Below are positions 17,285-26,421 of a DNA stretch of 64,000 nucleotides, one piece after another. The notes below the pieces were generated by a model that was not told the origin of the DNA, did not search any database, and worked only from the letters and a program-made list of their open reading frames with translations. Both the position numbers and the translations under genes were made by a program. The stretch comes from Candidatus Nitrososphaera gargensis Ga9.2 (GTDB lineage Archaea > Thermoproteota > Nitrososphaeria > Nitrososphaerales > Nitrososphaeraceae). The DNA lies in assembly GCF_000303155.1 (NCBI RefSeq), contig NC_018719.1:1426001-1490000 (forward strand). Reading direction: 5' to 3'. Position 1 is the stretch's first letter; each line of letters starts with the position of its first letter.

Positions 17285-18019
17285 CTAGATCTTTCCAACT
17301 AGATTTTTGATATTTTCAGAATTGCATACGTCCGCTTTGCCGCCTATGCTCTTGCAGATCAGCGCGGTGATATTGTCGATCTCTGTCTTTATTGCCTTTC
17401 CGACCGGCGAAGCAGGGTTTGCAAGCTCGGCCTTGACTTTGGCATGATCCATGCCTTCCAGAATTTGCGGGCTGTAGCCTGCCCCAACTTGCATGAACTG
17501 CCCATCGATCAGCAGGAAGGGGATAATCTGGTCAGGGTTGAACATATCGAGGATCTCAAAGTCCTTTTCGTCGAGCTCTTGCAGCGGCTCAAAATTCCTG
17601 TCGGCAGTCTCGCGCCCAACAAACTCGACATAATCGCTTTCATACTTGGCTCGCGCAAAGCTGAAAGTGGGGATGTTCAGGTATTTCTCGTCATGACCTG
17701 CGCTTGCAGTCTCGACAAGACCCTCCCACCTGCCAAAGTTGGCAAGCGCGTTCACAATGGTCCATCGCTCTGCCGCGCAGAACGGGCAAAAGCCGGCACC
17801 CATAAAGAACACGAGGGACTTGCCACTCTGCCTTTTCAGCGGCTCGTCTGTGACATGCATGAACTTGCCAAGGGCCTTTTTTGGAATAAAGCTGCTCACA
17901 AATACAAGGTTTTCGCTGTTTATTTTATCAACGTTTCTCGCTCGATCTATCTTAATTTGTGCTAAAATAGCGCGACGATCGGCGAAAAACATAAACGCCT
18001 TACTTTTTGCACTTTGCAA
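17285..18019 (-). CDS. DUF929 thioredoxin-like protein
   Basis: A 244-residue protein of the DUF929 family. It has a CPFC redox motif in GKSLVFFMGAGFCPFCAAER at about residue 78, followed by thioredoxin-fold features (VNALANFGRWEGL; FLLIDGQFMQVGAGYSPQIL). Two further Cys occur near the end. A TTG at 18019 is the first start; a downstream ATG at 17992 is possible. A role in disulfide chemistry is inferred from the motif. Confidence 0.85.
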   Translation of the reverse strand: MQSAKSKAFMFFADRRAILAQIKIDRARNVDKINSENLVFVSSFIPKKALGKFMHVTDEPLKRQSGKSLVFFMGAGFCPFCAAERWTIVNALANFGRWEGLVETASAGHDEKYLNIPTFSFARAKYESDYVEFVGRETADRNFEPLQELDEKDFEILDMFNPDQIIPFLLIDGQFMQVGAGYSPQILEGMDHAKVKAELANPASPVGKAIKTEIDNITALICKSIGGKADVCNSENIKNLVGKI

Positions 18020-18194
18020 GTGCGGCGGGCGACATTTGTCGCAGCTGCGCCGCTAATTAACTTTTTGTCGTCGGCGTGTTGCGGCATTCTTGAACGGAGC
18101 CGTTCTGTCCGGTCGAAACTATGGGCGCTGACAATAAATCACGGTCGGCAAGGCGTTCAACTTTGCCATTATTACTATGTAGAAAACAAGCTAT

Positions 18195-18395
18195 GTGAAG
18201 GCGATAAAGGCAAACCGCCAAGCTCAATCGTACAAGAGCGATTTTGAGCAAGAAATGATTAGGCTCATGCGGGAAAATAACAAGTCGCTGCAAGCCATTG
18301 ATGACAATGTTCGCAAGCTAGAAAAGAATAGAAATCCGGCACGAGCGAAGCTCCAAGGAAAAGCAAAGGTTGGCGGCAAAGGCATTTTTATTTGA
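18195..18395 (+). CDS. Small basic coiled-coil hypothetical protein
   Basis: 66 residues from a GTG start. A predicted amphipathic helix (QEMIRLMRENNKSLQAIDDN) is followed by a basic Lys/Gly-rich tail. No family recognised. It is followed 21 bases later by another small gene on the same strand. Confidence 0.5.
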   Translation: MKAIKANRQAQSYKSDFEQEMIRLMRENNKSLQAIDDNVRKLEKNRNPARAKLQGKAKVGGKGIFI

Positions 18396-18416
18396 CAACT
18401 AGCAAGCCTTCGATCA

Positions 18417-18638
18417 ATGGTGAGATTCGAACTTGCAAGGGACGAGTTCAACCGGTTAATTTTGGAAATCTTTGTTGCCGAGGATCAACAGCCGCCGGTC
18501 TTGCTTGACGATCCCACTATTCATGAGACATTGAGACAGTGCGTCCTCATACGGGCGATAAACGATAGGACTGGCGATTTGATTGCAGAATTTGCAAAGG
18601 TTGAAAGGTGGCAGAGGCGCGACGCTATTTTGGCTTAA
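18417..18638 (+). CDS. Hypothetical protein (73 aa)
   Basis: A 73-residue acidic protein, predicted alpha/beta, beginning MVRFELARDEFNRLILEIF. No motif or family was recognised. ATG start with a reasonable codon mix; it may form a pair with the basic protein upstream. Confidence 0.5.
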   Translation: MVRFELARDEFNRLILEIFVAEDQQPPVLLDDPTIHETLRQCVLIRAINDRTGDLIAEFAKVERWQRRDAILA

Positions 18639-19053
18639 GGCGGTCTTGCAATTGCTTGATTGCCCGTCTGTTGAACGGTCGCACAAGAGGGCATCCGGCG
18701 ACAAAACGTCAATGTCGCTCATGTAGGTCATAAAGTTGTCCCGGTATCCTCGTCAAGTTTCGTCGTTTGGCACGGCGTAGGAAAACAAGCGCCGACTAAC
18801 ACTTGAATTCAAGCACACGTTGCGGTTTGTCCTTGGACGTCGCTCGTGTTGAAAAAGCGGCCCTGTCCTTGGTTTTGTTTTGAACGGCAATTCCTTATAT
18901 TGCACGGCGCCCGTGCACCAAATTCAATCTTAAAGAGGTTGTTAAGGTTCTGCTTTCGTTTTACATTGTTTAATTAATGTTCTGAATCCATGGGTTTTAT
19001 GCAAAAAGCTCTTTTTGTTTAAAAACTAACTTATTCTATTGATATCAGATCAA
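18639..19053. other. Gene-free spacer with a perfect short palindrome
   Basis: No supported gene in 415 bases. At 18901-18917 TGCACGG-CGC-CCGTGCA forms a perfect 7-bp hairpin directly after CTTATAT; it could be an operator over a transcription start or a stem-loop. Confidence 0.4.
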
Positions 19054-19920
19054 ATGCAACGATTTGCGATAATAGCCGCTCCTTCATACTACGGCTACGA
19101 CCAATGGGAGTTGAGTATCTTCCAGAAGCAATGAAAGCTGCAGGCTTGCTAAGGAGATTGAACGTTGAATATGTGGCGGAGGTCTCTCCACCAGAGTATA
19201 ATTCAAAGCGTGATGAAGAAACGCTGCTACTGAATCCCAAAGCGATCAGACGATATTCAAAACAGCTTGCAAATGTCGTGGCTAATGTGTTGTAGGGGGA
19301 GACGATTTCCCATAGTGCTTGGTGGCGACTCCAGCATTATCATCGGCAATCTGTTAGCCTTGCGCAGACTGGGAAGATACGGGTATTCTTCATAGACGGT
19401 CACGCTGATTTTTATCAACCAGAGGCATCTCCTACAGGAGAAGTTGCTGATAGGGATCTGGCGATCGTGTCTGGTCGAGGTCCAGATGTTCTTACCAACA
19501 TAGATGGTCTGAAACCGCTTGTTCGAGATGAAGAATCATCTTGATGCCGAACAAGCAAAAAGTTATGGCAGCCAAGACGTAGGCGAGACCGACATCAACA
19601 TTTATGATTTTGATAAGATACAAAAATTGGAATCGCAAAAACTGCTTCAGAGGCTATTAAGAAACTAATGAACAGTGGAATCCAAGGTTTTTGGATTCAC
19701 AGATGTTGATGTATTGAATGATAAAGATATGCCAGCAGTTGATTATCGCCTTTCTGGTGGGCTGAGCTACGGAGACATAAGCCAACTCTTGCAAATCTTG
19801 CTTGGAACTGGAAAAGCAGTTGGAATGGATATCGCTATTTTTAATCCTAAACTAGATTCAGATGGTTCAATAGCACGCAGGTTGGTATCTAGCCTAGCGT
19901 CTGGGTTAGCCAGTCATTAG
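19054..19920 (+). pseudogene. Arginase/agmatinase-family gene, multiply frameshifted
   Basis: Remains of a ureohydrolase-fold protein spread over at least four frames. From 5' to 3': FAIIAAPSYYG; then MGVEYLPEAMKAAGLLRRLN; then VLGGDSSIIIGNLLALRRLG; FIDGHADFYQPEASPTGEVA; and finally DVDVLNDKDMPAVDYRLSGG ending at 19920. The metal-binding motifs (GGDxS, DxHADxY, DxDVxx) can be recognised but are not in one frame, so no active enzyme can be made. Flanks carry no mobile element. Confidence 0.8.
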
Positions 19921-20184
19921 CAGGTATACCTCAAAAAATACCTGTCTAAAAGTTACAGGCTTTAAAAGTATCGACACGAACACAACCGACTTTATACGCA
20001 TACACAAAGACGAATCCTGTCAGGATCAGGCGAGTCTGTGCATATGGCAGCACGGCTGCATCCGATACCAAAGGATGAACAAGATAGATGTGACTCGTCC
20101 TGACCTGATCAGCGTATAACATGACAGCGAGCTCCTTTAAGACTACTGCAAGAATATTCTGGAAAGCATCTCCATACAGATATT

Positions 20185-20424
20185 TTACTCGGTAATAATG
20201 GACTTTCTTCCCCATTGAATCCGATAATAGTGGATCACCATCGTTACAAGAAGTGCAGAGCAAACGATGGTAAAGAACGCGACTAAAAGGCTGTCTTGGT
20301 AGTCTTGGTGATGGTGGTGGAGTCCGGCCGATTTTACCGAAACAATCGCGTCTGCAGCCTGCAGCGAAGAGGCAAGGGCGGCGGCGACCACAGCAAGAGC
20401 CAATGGCAACAGCAGGGTCCTCAT
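20185..20424 (-). CDS. Small membrane/secreted protein with His cluster
   Basis: A 79-residue protein with a signal-peptide-like N-terminus (MRTLLLPLALAVVAAALASS), a His-rich segment GLHHHHQDYQ, a transmembrane helix (LLVAFFTIVCSALLVTMV) and a short basic tail. A longer overlapping frame (19946-20431) in another phase lacks such organisation and is rejected. Metal binding by the His run is a guess; a CDF transporter lies close by on the same strand. Confidence 0.6.
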   Translation of the reverse strand: MRTLLLPLALAVVAAALASSLQAADAIVSVKSAGLHHHHQDYQDSLLVAFFTIVCSALLVTMVIHYYRIQWGRKSIITE

Positions 20425-20598
20425 CCGCCATGTTGAACTATAAAAGATATTAAAGTAATAATCATGAAAAGTGCCGCACCGTATATTCTAACAAATAATT
20501 TGAAAATTATGATATGACAAATGTTCGACGATAGCCTAAATTACTAAAGACTAACAATAATACATCAAGACATAGATGGACAGAGTGTTGTGATCCGA

Positions 20599-21582
20599 TC
20601 AGGCGGCTCCAGACGTATTTCTTCTATCCCCAAAAATTCCGCCGAACCTTCTGGTCGGCTCTGACCTTTGGGCAGGGTACGAGTGAGGTATTGACGAGAT
20701 CCTGCCTATCACAGGGATCTGCGAGCGTATGGCCGCCTCTATGTTGACGAGCAGGAGCTCCACGTCGGCAAGCCTCTTGTTGCCATCGATTTCAAGGTGC
20801 ACTTCGGCTTGGGCAAGCGCGCCGGCGGGACGCAAAAGCACCGACTTTACCCGGATGTTTTCGTCTTTGAACTTCTCTTCTACGATCCTTTTCACCATTT
20901 CTGTTATTCTGGGGTTCTGCCATGAGTCAACCAAGATGAGCGACGACTGCTTGAGTGAAATGTACGATACTGAGAATATGTAGCCGGCAATAATGATGCC
21001 ACCTATTGCATCCATCTGCAGGAATCCAAACTGGGACGCAATGAGAACGCTCACAAAGCCAATAATGGACGCAGAGCCGTCCTTTATCGAGTTCTTCGCA
21101 TCCGTCTTGAGCGAAAGCAGGTTGTACCTGTTGGCAATAGAATTCATCTGGAACGCCCGGTGGAGCGACACTGCGCCGGCGGCCGCCAGCACGATCATGG
21201 TCAGCACCGGCTGCTGGATCACCCGCGGGTGGAGCAATGCCTCGTACGAATGATACAGGATGAACCCACCTATCGCGACCATGCCTATTGCTGCAATGAG
21301 CGCGGCAAAGCTTTCCACCTTGTGGTAGCCGAAGGGGAACTTTCTGTCTGCCGGCTTGTGGGCCATGCGCAACCCTACGAGGACTATGAGCGATATCATT
21401 GCGTCCGAGAGCGAGTCGATGCCGTCTGCGGTCGCCACGACGCTGCCGCTCACCTGCCCCATCAGTATTTCGACAACTCCTATGCTGACCAAGGTTACCA
21501 CAGAGATCTTGGCGATCCTCTGGCCCGCAACTAGGCCTTCGTTTACAAGATCCGCCGGCCTTCCGGCTGGGGGCTTAATCAC
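20599..21582 (-). CDS. Cation diffusion facilitator transporter
   Basis: A 327-residue CDF exporter of divalent metals (Zn, Fe, Mn or similar) in exchange for protons. Six helices; metal-site motifs GIDSLSDA in helix 2 and KTDAKNSIKDG in helix 5; the family motif FGYHKVESFAALIAA; and a cytosolic ferredoxin-like domain with AEVHLEIDG. The divergent pgk promoter lies upstream. A second CDF gene lies at 57614. Confidence 0.9.
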   Translation of the reverse strand: MIKPPAGRPADLVNEGLVAGQRIAKISVVTLVSIGVVEILMGQVSGSVVATADGIDSLSDAMISLIVLVGLRMAHKPADRKFPFGYHKVESFAALIAAIGMVAIGGFILYHSYEALLHPRVIQQPVLTMIVLAAAGAVSLHRAFQMNSIANRYNLLSLKTDAKNSIKDGSASIIGFVSVLIASQFGFLQMDAIGGIIIAGYIFSVSYISLKQSSLILVDSWQNPRITEMVKRIVEEKFKDENIRVKSVLLRPAGALAQAEVHLEIDGNKRLADVELLLVNIEAAIRSQIPVIGRISSIPHSYPAQRSEPTRRFGGIFGDRRNTSGAA

Positions 21583-21661
21583 GATATAGTATATTTTTGC
21601 AGACCATTGTATTTAATGCCGTATGGAAGATGCTTCTGGTATGGAGCTCGTTTATGTAGTT

Positions 21662-21674
21662 CTTATAAAGATAA
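21662..21674 (+). promoter_or_regulatory. TATA box of pgk
   Basis: CTTATAAAGATAA lies about 35 bases before the TTG start at 21706. It is inside the longer possible reading frame, which supports the downstream TTG as the true start. Confidence 0.55.
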
Positions 21675-21705
21675 ATTAAACCCCACCAGATTACCGATCG
21701 TCCAG

Positions 21706-22911
21706 TTGGCCCTGAGAACTCTTTCTGATCTGCCAGACTCGCAATTTGACGGGAAAAGGGTGCTCGTGAGAGTCGATTTCAACGTCAGCGTAAACAACGG
21801 CGCGGTTGGCGAGGACTATAGGATCCGCATGTCCATTCCTACTATCGAATACCTGACAAAGCGCGGCGCCAAGGTGATACTAGCCTCGCACCTTGGAAGG
21901 CCGGAAGGGCGCGACAGACAGTATTCGCTTGCGCCTGTTGCAAAACGCTTGTCAGACATTGTTGGTGGCAAGTCAAGGCCGGCGATACGCTTTGCAGATG
22001 ACTGCGTCGGCGTTGAAGTGGAGGACGAAATAAGCAAGATGAACAAGGGCGACGTGCTCTTGCTTGAAAACCTGCGCTTCCATAAAGAGGAGGAGCTGAA
22101 CGATCCAGAGTTCAGCAAGAGGCTCGCATCGCTTGCAGACATTTACGTCAACGATGCCTTTAGCACTTCTCACAGGAAGCATTCCTCCACCTATGGCGCC
22201 GCCTGGCTCTTTGACATCAGGCTTGCAGGCTTTAACCTGAGCAAGGAGGTCGAATACCTGTCCATGATAAGGGAGAACCCGATCAAGCCCTTCAAGATCG
22301 TAGTCGGCGGGGTCAAGATAAAGGACAAGATAGGTGCGCTTGAACATCTGCTACCAAAGGCTGACAAGGTAATGATAGGAGGAGCTGCTGCGTATACATT
22401 CCTCAAGGCAGAGGGAATCAAGACAGGCAACTCGCTCATAGATGAAGAGCGCCTGCCATGGGTCACAAAGGCTCTGTCAACATACGGCGACAAGATAATG
22501 CTCCCTACAGACCATGTCTGCGCAAATTCGCCAAACGATAATTCAGTCACGATGGTAAGGGGAGACATCCCAAACGGCATGTCCGGCTTTGACATTGGCA
22601 ACGAAACGATAGAACGCTACTCTGCAGAGGTAGGAGGCAACGGCGGAGGCACCATCTTTTGGAACGGGCCGATGGGCATGTTTGAGATCAGGGCATTTTC
22701 AAACGGCACCATAAACATCGCCAAGAGCATGGCGCTTGCGTTCTGGCGCGGAAGCAAGACGCTCATTGGCGGGGGAGACACCCTTGAGGCGATGAAAAAG
22801 TCGGGCGTGGCAGAAAATGAAGTGAGCCACGTGTCTACAGGCGGCGGGGCAACCCTGCGCTACCTTGCAGGCGACGAGATGCCCGGCGTTGTAATTCTGA
22901 ACGGCCATTAA
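21706..22911 (+). CDS. pgk: Phosphoglycerate kinase
   Basis: Interconverts 1,3-bisphosphoglycerate and 3-phosphoglycerate; in autotrophic archaea it mainly serves gluconeogenesis. 401 residues from the TTG at 21706. Landmarks: VLVRVDFNVSV, SHLGRPEGRD, VVGGVKIKDKI, FWNGPMGMFE and the C-terminal TLIGGGDTLEA and VSTGGGATLRYLAG. Its stop overlaps the remains of a DoxX gene by four bases on the other strand. Confidence 0.95.
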   Translation: MALRTLSDLPDSQFDGKRVLVRVDFNVSVNNGAVGEDYRIRMSIPTIEYLTKRGAKVILASHLGRPEGRDRQYSLAPVAKRLSDIVGGKSRPAIRFADDCVGVEVEDEISKMNKGDVLLLENLRFHKEEELNDPEFSKRLASLADIYVNDAFSTSHRKHSSTYGAAWLFDIRLAGFNLSKEVEYLSMIRENPIKPFKIVVGGVKIKDKIGALEHLLPKADKVMIGGAAAYTFLKAEGIKTGNSLIDEERLPWVTKALSTYGDKIMLPTDHVCANSPNDNSVTMVRGDIPNGMSGFDIGNETIERYSAEVGGNGGGTIFWNGPMGMFEIRAFSNGTINIAKSMALAFWRGSKTLIGGGDTLEAMKKSGVAENEVSHVSTGGGATLRYLAGDEMPGVVILNGH

Positions 22912-23345
22912 GCCCTTGGCGGTGCAGCCGGCACGAGCGTTTTGCCCCTAGGCCATATTTCCCTCTTGAGCACATCCCACTCGATAGATATCCTTCCCGG
23001 GCCGGTGATAAGTAGGCTTGCCGCCATCACCAAGAGTAGCGGGTCAACTTCAAAGCCGCCAACAAATTCTCTTGAGAGCTTGATTACAAGCGTCGTGCTC
23101 AACATCAGTATTATGTATAACGCGGCAGTGATCCTCTAATTATGCCGGCGAATATGGCTATTGCGCCGCCAATTTCTGGAGTCGCTATAACAAAGGCGAC
23201 CTCGGGCGGCAGACTAATGCGGCCGACGAATCCCCTGCACCTGTCCAAAGTCTGTAAGGCTGGGCACCCGGTGGGCAAGGAACGTTATTCCCATCATTAT
23301 CCTGAGTGGGAGCGGCCCAAACTGCATCAACCGCAGAGAATTCAC
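22908..23345 (-). pseudogene. DoxX-family gene, frameshifted
   Basis: A DoxX-like small membrane protein read in three frames. First piece MQFGPLPLRIMMGITFLAH, then LPPEVAFVIATPEIGGAIAI after a shift near 23225, then VIKLSREFVGGFEVDPLLL and LLITGPGRISIEWDVLKREI after another near 23120. Together these cover a normal four-helix DoxX protein of about 140 residues. Start GTG at 23345 or ATG at 23327. As read it cannot make the full product. Confidence 0.75.
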
Positions 23346-23418
23346 AGCAAGCGTTCTAGATCGCTAGCCATAGTTTAAGATCATTGGTACAACCACAGAA
23401 CAGACGATGATGATGTCC

Positions 23419-25017
23419 TTAGATAACGTTGACCCTGACTGCCTTCAGGACCGACACGTCATCATTGCCCGCGCCTATCATTATGACATACTGACCTGCG
23501 GCGAGGTCTTCAGCTGGCATGAATACATAGGATACCTGCTTTGAGCCCCCTCCCGATATGGAAACTGATTCTTCGCTGAATATGCCAGTTGAATTACCAA
23601 GCATGCTGTTTGGCGTGAACGTGCCGGCCGCCATCATTTTGCCGCTGAAGTCCCCAGAAGCATCTATCGTGACCCTGATTTCTGTGCTATCGCCCCTTGC
23701 CACTGTCACCTCCCCGTCTGGTGCAGAGACGGAGATTGGAACCTGCTTTGCAGCGTCCAGCCTGCCTATCTTGTTTTCAGTCCATTCTGAGAACCACGCC
23801 TGATTGTCCTGTCCCACTGCAAACTGCAGGACGTTTGCAATGCCGCAAGTGTCTGAGCCTGGAGGACAAGCTGCCCAGTTCTTGTTCTGTGAGGGGATCC
23901 AGTACTCTGTCAGTACAAGATTTTCAGGGTCAAAGCGGGCCATCTTGTTGCCTGTGTGTTCGTTGAACCAGATCGAGCCATCCGGACCTGTCGCCATCCA
24001 GTACGGCCACGTCTGAGCATTTGCAGGTGTTGTTCCGCCGAAAATCTTGGGCGATGCTATGGATGTCACAAACTTTGTTATCTCGTCCGCCACCGGATCG
24101 TACTTGAAGAAGATATTTGTACCATGATCGGTGACCCACAGGTTGCCCGAGTTGTCAAGCGTTGCGCCTACCGGCGAGCTAAGGCTGGCGGGAAGATCGA
24201 CTGTGCGCACAAACGAGTTTGTATCAATGTCATACTGGAAAAGCTGGCCTTTCTGCTGGAAGGAGAGAAGCGAGACCCACAGATCATTTCTTTGCTCGTC
24301 AAGCACAAGCAGACCTGAAGTAACGATGCCAGAAACCCCTTCAAAGCCCTCCAGCGGCAAGGGAATTTCTGTAAAGCCTTCCGAAGTTCCACTCTTCATT
24401 TTTGAAACATCGCCAAAGAAGATTGATTTCGAGTTTATCCCAATGAGATAGATATTGCCGTTTGCATCAAATTCCATGTCCGAAGGATATCTTGCAGGCA
24501 CCCTGAACACGTCAAACGACTCTGATGCCTTGTTGAATCTCCAGATCGCGTTGTTCTGATCCGTAAACCACACGTAGTCACCATTAGCCTTGACTGTCCA
24601 TGACATTTGCCACGACCCTAAGTTTGTAAACGGCTGCTCGCGGGTCGGCCATTCGGGAATGTTGTATTCGTTGAACCTGTTTTCCGCAACATCATAGCTG
24701 CCAAGGAGGCCGCGCTTTGCAGACACGTACCATACCTGACTGCTGCCATCAGCGGCAATCCCAACCGGCATTTCACAGTCTGATTGTAGCACAAATTCAA
24801 TTACGTACGCGTTAGAGTTTGGGCTTGTATCGGTACCACAAAATTGCTCTTGGAACCGTTGCAGCGTATCCTGTTCATTGTTCGGACCGCCGGGAGGCGG
24901 GCGCGCAAACACTGAAACAGAGACCGCGGCAACCGCGACTATCCCAATTATCGCATAAACAATGATCTTTTTAGACGAAGATGACGATGAGCGCGAGGTA
25001 CGAGAGGAACTTGGCAC
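23419..25017 (-). CDS. Secreted Vgb-like beta-propeller protein
   Basis: A 532-residue protein: Ser-rich cytosolic leader, one N-terminal transmembrane segment (about 18-40), then a virginiamycin B lyase/SMP-30-like propeller with recurring W-x-T/N-x blades (VWFTDQNNAIWRFNK; LWVTDHGTNIFFKYD; IWFNEHTGNKMARFD; AWFSEWTENKIGRLD). The C-terminal 110 residues are an immunoglobulin-like domain. Likely anchored outside the cell. Enzymatic activity is not assured; many such propellers only bind. Divergent from the EamA gene 46 bases away. Confidence 0.85.
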   Translation of the reverse strand: MPSSSRTSRSSSSSSKKIIVYAIIGIVAVAAVSVSVFARPPPGGPNNEQDTLQRFQEQFCGTDTSPNSNAYVIEFVLQSDCEMPVGIAADGSSQVWYVSAKRGLLGSYDVAENRFNEYNIPEWPTREQPFTNLGSWQMSWTVKANGDYVWFTDQNNAIWRFNKASESFDVFRVPARYPSDMEFDANGNIYLIGINSKSIFFGDVSKMKSGTSEGFTEIPLPLEGFEGVSGIVTSGLLVLDEQRNDLWVSLLSFQQKGQLFQYDIDTNSFVRTVDLPASLSSPVGATLDNSGNLWVTDHGTNIFFKYDPVADEITKFVTSIASPKIFGGTTPANAQTWPYWMATGPDGSIWFNEHTGNKMARFDPENLVLTEYWIPSQNKNWAACPPGSDTCGIANVLQFAVGQDNQAWFSEWTENKIGRLDAAKQVPISVSAPDGEVTVARGDSTEIRVTIDASGDFSGKMMAAGTFTPNSMLGNSTGIFSEESVSISGGGSKQVSYVFMPAEDLAAGQYVIMIGAGNDDVSVLKAVRVNVI

Positions 25018-25063
25018 AGCGAGAAATCCGATTTTCTACCATATATCTCTAGTGCCATAGGAG

Positions 25064-26011
25064 GTGGCGCATAGGCAGAAATACCACATCAGAAGTAAAA
25101 TATTGTCCCGTTTGGCCGCAGAAAAAGCAGAGGGGCACAGACAGTATGCAGTTGCAGGCTACCTGTCGGTATTGCTTGCCTCCGCGCTGTTCGGCTCCGT
25201 GTTCACGCTGGCAAAAGTCCCCCTCGCCACCATGGATCCGCTTGCGCTGTCGGCCATAATCTACACCATCGCCGGTCTTGGCTTGCTCCCGTTTGCAAAG
25301 GCGTCGTTCAGGCTCGCCACAAGGCGCGAGTATTACTATCTTGCAATAGTAACAATTTTTGGCGCGGTGGCCGCGCCGGTGCTCCTGCTCTATGGGCTCC
25401 AGCAGACAAATGCCGCTGATGCGGCAATACTGGCAAACGGCGAGATCGTGTTTACCATATTGCTCTCTGCGATGTTTTTTGGTGAAAAGCCGCACGGAAG
25501 AGTTGGGCTGTTCGCCGTCATTCTAGTGGTCATCGGGCTCTTCATAGCAACAACAGACCTGAAAGTATCAGAAACCATACTGGAGTTCAACGCTGGCAAC
25601 CTCATGATACTGGTGTCCATGCTCATGTGGGCAATAGACAACAACATCAGCAGGCGGCTGACATCAAATGTGAGCCCAGCCAAGATTGCAATGGTCAAGT
25701 CGCTTTCTGGCGGGCTTGTACTCCTTGCAATTGCTCTGGCTCTCGGCAAGTCAGACTCGATTGCAAGCATAGAGCCCAGCCTCTGGCTCATAATAGCGGG
25801 CATGTCAGTTTCCGGGTTTGGCGGCGCGCTCTTGCTATTCCTACAGGGAATCAAGAGGATAGGAACGGTCAAGACAATGTCAGTGTTTTCCATGACCCCG
25901 ATATTTGGCATAGTCATAGCGGCGATTGCGCTTGGCGAATCGATAAGCGTGTTTCAAGGAATTGCAACCGGTCTGATAATCATGGGCATCCTGCTTGTGA
26001 GCCGCCACTAG
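25064..26011 (+). CDS. EamA-family (DMT) transporter
   Basis: A 315-residue ten-helix exporter of the drug/metabolite superfamily, with a soluble leader of about 25 residues from a GTG start. First repeat contains GSVFTLAKVPLATMDPLALS and LLYGLQQTNAADAAILANGE; second has AIDNNISRRLTSNVSPAKIA and the closing FQGIATGLIIMGILLVSRH. Substrate unknown. Its stop overlaps that of pth2 by four bases on the opposite strand. Confidence 0.88.
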   Translation: MAHRQKYHIRSKILSRLAAEKAEGHRQYAVAGYLSVLLASALFGSVFTLAKVPLATMDPLALSAIIYTIAGLGLLPFAKASFRLATRREYYYLAIVTIFGAVAAPVLLLYGLQQTNAADAAILANGEIVFTILLSAMFFGEKPHGRVGLFAVILVVIGLFIATTDLKVSETILEFNAGNLMILVSMLMWAIDNNISRRLTSNVSPAKIAMVKSLSGGLVLLAIALALGKSDSIASIEPSLWLIIAGMSVSGFGGALLLFLQGIKRIGTVKTMSVFSMTPIFGIVIAAIALGESISVFQGIATGLIIMGILLVSRH

Positions 26012-26361
26012 AGCAGCTTTAGGTCGTTTGTCACCTTGTCGATCAGGTCTGCTGGCGCAGGGCCTATTCCTATGCAAGTGGTCGTGCCCGGTGGTATCTG
26101 TGTCAGCCCGCTGTCCTGCACCTGCACGACAGGCAGCCTGTAGCTTTCTGCCCGCTTTCTTATTTCCATCAGCTCTTCCATGCTCTTTACCTTCACTACG
26201 ACCTTGGCTTGACCACCCTCAAACCACGCGTCAAACCACGCCCGCCTGTGCGCCTTTGTTTTTTCTGCGCCCATCACGGCAGCGTGCGCCACCTGCGCCG
26301 CTATCTTGCCTGTTCCCATGCCAAGGTCCCGCCTGACCACCATCACCTGTTTGAACTCCAC
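26008..26361 (-). CDS. pth2: Peptidyl-tRNA hydrolase, Pth2 type
   Basis: Recycles peptidyl-tRNA released from stalled ribosomes. 117 residues, the archaeal/eukaryotic Pth2 family: KQVMVVRRDLGMGTGKIAAQ, VAHAAV, KVVVKVKSMEEL, VQDSGLTQIPPGTTTCIGIG, all in order. No damage. It converges on the EamA gene with a four-base overlap. Confidence 0.95.
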   Translation of the reverse strand: MEFKQVMVVRRDLGMGTGKIAAQVAHAAVMGAEKTKAHRRAWFDAWFEGGQAKVVVKVKSMEELMEIRKRAESYRLPVVQVQDSGLTQIPPGTTTCIGIGPAPADLIDKVTNDLKLL

Positions 26362-26421
26362 CTGACGCTCTGTGATAGTTTAATTAACAGAGTGAAAAAT
26401 ACATTGCTGGTCTTTTGCGAG

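Noticed and set aside
19946-20431. 161-residue reverse frame overlapping 20185-20424
   Set aside because: It has an Arg/Cys-rich start without domain sense, while the overlapping shorter frame has a signal peptide and a membrane helix.
21607-21705. Longer start for Pgk
   Set aside because: The extension covers a TATA box and has no similarity to Pgk; the TTG at 21706 begins just before the conserved sequence.
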